This document shows positions 51,954 through 56,068 of a stretch of 56,068 bases of DNA, one piece after another; position 1 is the stretch's first letter, and every line of letters starts with the position of its first letter. The position numbers and the translations under genes were made by a program. Origin of the DNA: Pseudoneurospora amorphoporcata. Lineage: Eukaryota; Ascomycota; Sordariomycetes; Sordariales; Sordariaceae. The DNA lies in NCBI GenBank assembly GCA_033297205.1, contig MU859280.1, forward strand, positions 1-56,068, given 5' to 3'. The notes under the pieces were generated by a model that had not been told where the DNA came from, did not search any database, and was given only the letters and a program-made list of their open reading frames with translations.

Positions 51954-52726
51954 TATCCAGCTAAGGGGCAAGACCGTACCATTCTACCAGGGGCAGGTAA
52001 TCACTGCTTTGTCCAATCGCGGGTTGTGATGGTTCAATGCCCGAGCATATTTAGAGGAAGACTCGCAGAGAAGGTAGAGCTGGATTAAGGCACACATGCG
52101 TCGTCGCTCGTAAGGTCTGGTAATCTTGAAGGACAAATTGAGTCATGCCGGGCAGAAACGGGTGATGAACTCGGTATTCCAGTCAGGATTCCATGTAGAA
52201 TTGAAACAAACCCTCATCATATCAACGGAATGGTCGTGATGAATGGCAAGTCCAACCAAATGTGTGAGGGGCACCAGGCAACCATGGAACCTTGCATGAT
52301 TGCAGTGCTGCATTATGCAGATGTGTCCTTTGGGATTTGGAAAGACCGGCCCATTGCAGGACCGAGATCAAACGGCAAGTGCCTTGACCAGACGCAGATA
52401 ATTCGATTGGGAACTCCAATGGCGGAGATGCTTGCATAGCCAGGGAAGGAACGATAAGGTAGGTACCTACTACGCAGGAAGATCCATAGTCTGACGCACA
52501 AATAATTTCCTTACCTCCCAAGGCTCTTTCCTTCGCCGCCTGTATTGAGGTTGGTACAGCAAGTGGTGGGCAAAAATCCCATCTTTGGCGTGACTCTTCC
52601 TTGCCTGAAGTAGTTCATCGTTCGGACCCCTCCTTTTTTCTCTTTGATACCTCTTTCCATGCGCATCCCACCACCCGATCATCTTTCTCGTCAATTTTCC
52701 AACCCCTCTTCGCCGCGACAATCATC
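51954..52726. other. Intergenic between array members 6 and 7
   Basis: No gene recognised. The leader just before ATG 52727 (CAATCATC) resembles that before member 6 (CTCATCATC). Confidence 0.4.
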
Positions 52727-53410
52727 ATGGCGCATTATTTCAAAGAAAACCTTTCTCTTACCGCCCACGATGCCGAGCTGTTGGCTGTTGTCAAGGCAAT
52801 CGCCATCGAGTTTCGGCCCAACTCTATCTTCAAGCCCGACGAGGAATGGCACCAATACGTTGTTCTCAGCCTCAACAAGTTCTTGCACGACACACCACCT
52901 CAAGGCAGCGATGAGCTACGCGATGCCTTGGCTCTGTTGAAGGCCGATTCGGCCGAGAAAAGTGCTCCTGCGACGGTACCCGGTTCGGCGGCTTCCAGTC
53001 ACTCAGATCTGGCCATGCCCACTGACTCCACTGCCGCTCACGCACACTCGAGGCCTTCGAAGAAACGGTCGATTCTCTCGCAAGAAGATGGTATGAGATC
53101 CTGGCTGGTACAAGCAGCAACAAAACAGCCCAACTACCAAGAGAAGACACCAAGCTTTACAGTCCATACCAAAGGCGAATACACTGTCCGCGTCTCAGAG
53201 GGCGCCATTCCGACCCTCGAGTTCAATCTGAGCGGCCCAGCTACTGTCCAGATCAAGACCGTGGGCCCGTCTGGCGCTGTGCCTTCCCGCCCTGAGCTTC
53301 TCCCTCCGAGCAACCATACCGGTCTGCGTCCTTGCGGAGCATTACCAGGCACTTTCCATTCCATGGGCCCCAATGATGCCAAGCCGGCACCGTGCTGCGC
53401 CTCTCCTTGA
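52727..53410 (+). CDS. Array family member 7 (227 aa)
   Basis: Single exon from ATG 52727. Helical block residues about 16-73: L-L-A-V-V-K-A-I-A-I-E-F, W-H-Q-Y-V-V-L-S-L-N-K-F-L-H-D-T-P (41-57) and E-L-R-D-A-L-A-L-L-K. The linker is Ser/Ala-rich with S-K-K-R-S (111-115). The C-terminal block is nearly canonical: S-F-T-V-H-T-K-G-E-Y-T-V-R-V (143-156) and L-E-F-N-L-S-G-P-A-T-V-Q-I-K (164-177). The Pro-rich tail ends C-C-A-S-P. No transmembrane or signal segment. The first ATG matching paralog starts was chosen; the in-frame region upstream lacks family features. Confidence 0.8.
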   Translation: MAHYFKENLSLTAHDAELLAVVKAIAIEFRPNSIFKPDEEWHQYVVLSLNKFLHDTPPQGSDELRDALALLKADSAEKSAPATVPGSAASSHSDLAMPTDSTAAHAHSRPSKKRSILSQEDGMRSWLVQAATKQPNYQEKTPSFTVHTKGEYTVRVSEGAIPTLEFNLSGPATVQIKTVGPSGAVPSRPELLPPSNHTGLRPCGALPGTFHSMGPNDAKPAPCCASP

Positions 53411-54390
53411 GCTGCAAGTGTTTTCTTCCCGAGAGTCAAGATGGCCAAGTTTGATCTTCTTTCGGCTTCCCGGACAGTGTTGGGCTCATTGGTTAACCCC
53501 CTTCTGCGGACATAGAAGATGATCTTGCACCCAGCCGCCAGCTGTCTGCCTCTCGAGCTGGGGTAATACCCCCCTTCGGTAGCTTTTTCCCGCGTTCGTC
53601 CGTAGCCTTGACTTCCTTCGGAAATCTAAATACAAAAATGACTTCTTCGCCTCCTTTGTCCCGCTGTGACCGTCCAAGAGATCGTCTTTCAGACAAATTG
53701 GCCGCTCGTTACGACGTTCCCAGCAGACCTCGACCCGGAACAGCCGCTTCCGTCCCAGTTTCCTACGACGAACTGTTGTTTTGTTTTGATGTATGTTCTT
53801 CGGACCCGGGCACTAAAATGAGATCGCTTTGCCCTATCACCTTCGCTGTCATCAAGTCAGATCACCCGCACCGCACTACAGTCTATGCCGACCCTCCATC
53901 GTGAAGATATCAGATCGGAATGTGTACATTTCAAGAGATGTCGTCCTTATCTTCCATCGGTACCGTGACATCAAGGCTGTCACTTCGGCCCCATTCGGCC
54001 CTAGAAACATGACTTTGATCGGAATAACTCAAATCCCATCTGGTGTGTTGAAGAAATTTGCACGTTCGGATCAAGATAATACCGCATTGAACAGATTTCC
54101 ATTCCCTTGAACCCGTTTATCCCAACCTGCAATGCAGGGACCCCGCACTGCTTACTTGCCACCAGATATGCCAAACAACTACTACATAACCTGCCAACTT
54201 CCCCCGCCACGGACTGTTCTCGGATGTCCCTCGACTACCACGTTTGGCTTCCCCTTGATAACTTTCCAAACTCCAGCCTGCCATCAGCGACATATTGCGT
54301 CACGAAGCGTTCCTTAACGGCGAAGCTTCGACACACGCAATCAAACCCTCGTCCGGCTACAACAACCAAAAGCAGCAAGCGGAAGGCACT
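53411..54390. other. Intergenic between array members 7 and 8
   Basis: No family signature found. A plus-strand open stretch at 53608-53904 contains ATGs but no domain. Confidence 0.35.
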
Positions 54391-55023
54391 ATGAAGTGCG
54401 TGTCCAAGAAGGAGGCGGGTAAGAGGATGGTGCGATACCTGAAGGGCGAATTTGATAACGAGGATCCGTTGTTCGATCTTTCCGATGCTCTCAAGACTTT
54501 CGGCGTCAAGTACGAAATGTTAGCGCTAGGCGAGAGCAAGAATGGTGATTTGAATTTGGCTTGGCATAATTATTTTGTTCTATCCCTTAGAAAGCTTGCA
54601 AGAGACCTACCGCCCAACAACCGCGACGGCGTTTTTGCGGCTATTGAAAAGCTCCAGCGCGAAGATATTGAGGTCAAAGCCAAGGGCCTCGGAGGACATG
54701 TCAGCTTTCCCTCACCTAAGAACGGTAACGGCAAACGGCCTGCCGATAATCAAGTTGCCGACAGCGACAAGGTTCCAGGAGCTCAAGCGGATCCCAGCAA
54801 GCGCGCCAAAACCGATGATACCGCCGGCTTCACCTTCAAGACCAACGGTGCCTATGCAGTCCGCATCTCCGACTCCGGAGGCGCCAATTCCTCCAAGCTC
54901 AAGTTCAGCGGTCATGGTCCAGTTACCGTGAGGGTCTATGAGAAAGACACTGGTCCACCTGCTTCGACCAGTTCCGGCAACAGCAATGATGCCGCTGATG
55001 CAAAGGTAGAAAAGTCAGCTTAG
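54391..55023 (+). CDS. Array family member 8 (210 aa)
   Basis: Starts at ATG 54391; the frame extends upstream without another ATG. Helical block: L-S-D-A-L-K-T-F-G-V-K-Y-E (30-42) and W-H-N-Y-F-V-L-S-L-R-K-L-A-R-D-L-P-P-N (58-76), then A-A-I-E-K-L-Q-R. A bipartite basic element runs from K-R-P-A-D-N (115-120) to K-R-A-K-T-D-D (137-143), closely matching member 5. The C-terminal block is F-T-F-K-T-N-G-A-Y-A-V-R-I (147-159) and L-K-F-S-G-H-G-P-V-T-V-R-V-Y (170-183). The tail is short and Ser/Asn/Ala-rich. Soluble, probably nuclear by inference. No defect seen. Confidence 0.8.
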   Translation: MKCVSKKEAGKRMVRYLKGEFDNEDPLFDLSDALKTFGVKYEMLALGESKNGDLNLAWHNYFVLSLRKLARDLPPNNRDGVFAAIEKLQREDIEVKAKGLGGHVSFPSPKNGNGKRPADNQVADSDKVPGAQADPSKRAKTDDTAGFTFKTNGAYAVRISDSGGANSSKLKFSGHGPVTVRVYEKDTGPPASTSSGNSNDAADAKVEKSA

Positions 55024-55638
55024 GGTATGGCCACACGTCGCGTTCATTACCTATAGTGGTGAGTATCCTGCGGATCCTCTTACGGAATAGGACTAACAGA
55101 TAGCAGTCATCCAACAGTACACATCTACCTCACCAACTGCCTTAGAAGGGATATAGTTCTTTCCACTTACTATCCTAGCCTAGGATCGAACTTTACTGCA
55201 AACAATAGCGCCAATGACAAAAGAACGGATGGATTTTCCACGAATAAACGGGTTCTAGGGAACAGAGCTGGATATATGTAGCTGGAAAGGGTCTGCCATC
55301 CGATATTAGAGTAATAGAGGGTCACTAGTTAGTTCTTGAGCCATGGATGCATCGAAAGTCGAGTGAACGGAACGATTTGCACCTTGATACATCCTCTTGC
55401 CTTGCCTGCCTCCTCGTGCTTTTGAGTCCTATTCCTATACGTCACCACCTCAGCCTGGATGCCGCAAGACAGGCCACGGACCGAGATTGTTAAGATGAAA
55501 CGTCTCTCAGCAATATAGGCAGGATAGCAAGACGAGCCTTTGCGTTTCCTACCCCACTCAACATTGAATCTTTCCTCGCTCCAGTACATGCCTGTACGGT
55601 TTCTTACGCCTCACAGTTCAACCCACAAATCTCTTCGC
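55024..55638. other. Intergenic after array member 8
   Basis: No gene recognised. Confidence 0.35.
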
Positions 55639-55824
55639 ATGTCCAACACAAATTGTCGACGCGCCGGGTGCCCCTCACGTGCTCGCGAGAAACTAGCTTA
55701 CCACCTAACGGAGAACGCCAACAACGAAGACGACTATGGCGATGACGAAGAGAAACCCATAGAAACATCTCCCAGGCAACATTGTAAGATAGGTACGGTA
55801 AGCCCGTCGCGTCTTTTGCCCTAA
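55639..55824 (+). pseudogene. Possible array family member 9, N-terminal fragment
   Basis: ATG 55639 opens 61 codons whose start (M-S-N-T-N...A-R-E-K-L-A-Y-H-L) resembles the extreme N-termini of members 3, 5 and 8. It then turns acidic and stops before the W-x-x-Y-F-V signature would occur. An LTR starts 150 bp downstream. Resemblance is weak. Confidence 0.35.
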
Positions 55825-55973
55825 CCCCTCACTTCAATCACCCCTCACTCACTTCTACCCCGGCCAAGACTAAACCACAATCCGCCTAGCACAACATTCA
55901 ACTAGTCTATCCATCCAACTCGCAGCACTCCTGCTACGGCATTGACACTGACTTCTTTTACTCCCTTCTACTC

Positions 55974-56068
55974 TGTGACAAGGGCAGTAATCTGGGCTTG
56001 GAACAGTAGTTCAATTCAGCTAATAAACTACTTTGGTCTCGAAAGCCTTGTTGATCTTCTCAACCTCC
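55974..56068 (+). mobile_element. LTR, family 2, first 95 bp (cut by the window end)
   Basis: Begins TGTGACAAGGGC and is nearly identical to the reverse complement of 11914-12008, so it is the same LTR family in the opposite orientation. Whether a full element or a solo LTR follows cannot be seen. Confidence 0.9.

Noticed and set aside
53608..53904. Extra member of the array between members 7 and 8
   Set aside because: Neither the W-x-x-Y-F-V signature nor the G-P-A-T-V block is present in any frame.

Overview
The window looks like nuclear DNA of a filamentous ascomycete, most likely Sordariales (Podospora/Neurospora relatives); I cannot name the species. Evidence: short GT-AG introns (56-133 bp) with CTAAC-like branch points, an intron-containing tRNA-Thr, an HET-E-type HET-NACHT-WD40 gene, copia and gypsy remnants, solo LTRs, and repeated DNA whose copies differ almost only by C-to-T and G-to-A changes (repeat-induced point mutation, RIP).

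Region 1 (1-12.8 kb) is a repeat and pseudogene graveyard: a decayed copia element (1-3571, minus), an ankyrin pseudogene, a RIP-damaged duplicate of a chitinase-like fragment, a methyltransferase fragment, a 16-bp minisatellite split by a solo LTR with a 5-bp target-site duplication, an HNWD (HET-NACHT-WD40) allorecognition pseudogene, a second solo LTR with a perfect target-site duplication, and a gypsy RT fragment. Region 2 (13.1-22.7 kb) holds an intact secreted FAD-linked oxidoreductase, then more relics: HET-domain pieces, a GH18/killer-toxin-like C-terminal fragment, (CAA)n-tailed retroposon copies, an MFS transporter tail, and a tRNA-Gly.

Region 3 (22.7-39.6 kb) is ordinary gene territory: an M43 metalloprotease, a secreted Cys-rich protein, a 2EXR-type protein and a protein-kinase-like gene (each with an apparent +1 frame change), the complex I subunit NDUFB7, and a tRNA-Thr.

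Region 4 (40.4-55.8 kb) is the most unusual part. At least six readable and two to three decayed members of one divergent, unrecognised family lie head to tail, all on the plus strand and 1-4 kb apart. Members share (i) an N-terminal helical block containing a W/H-x-x-[YF]-F-V-x-x-L-x-K-x-L-x-x-x-[LI]-P signature, (ii) a hypervariable low-complexity linker, usually with a KKR/KRP...KRxKT nuclear-localisation-like element, and (iii) a short C-terminal beta-type block (F-x-V-D-T-x-x-x-Y-T-V-R ... E-F-x-x-x-G-P-A-T-V). The window ends inside an inverted copy of the 11.5 kb LTR.

No operon or biosynthetic pathway is evident. The family array and the allorecognition graveyard share features of fast-evolving fungal gene families (tandem duplication, pseudogenes, variable repeats), but a functional link between them is only inference.
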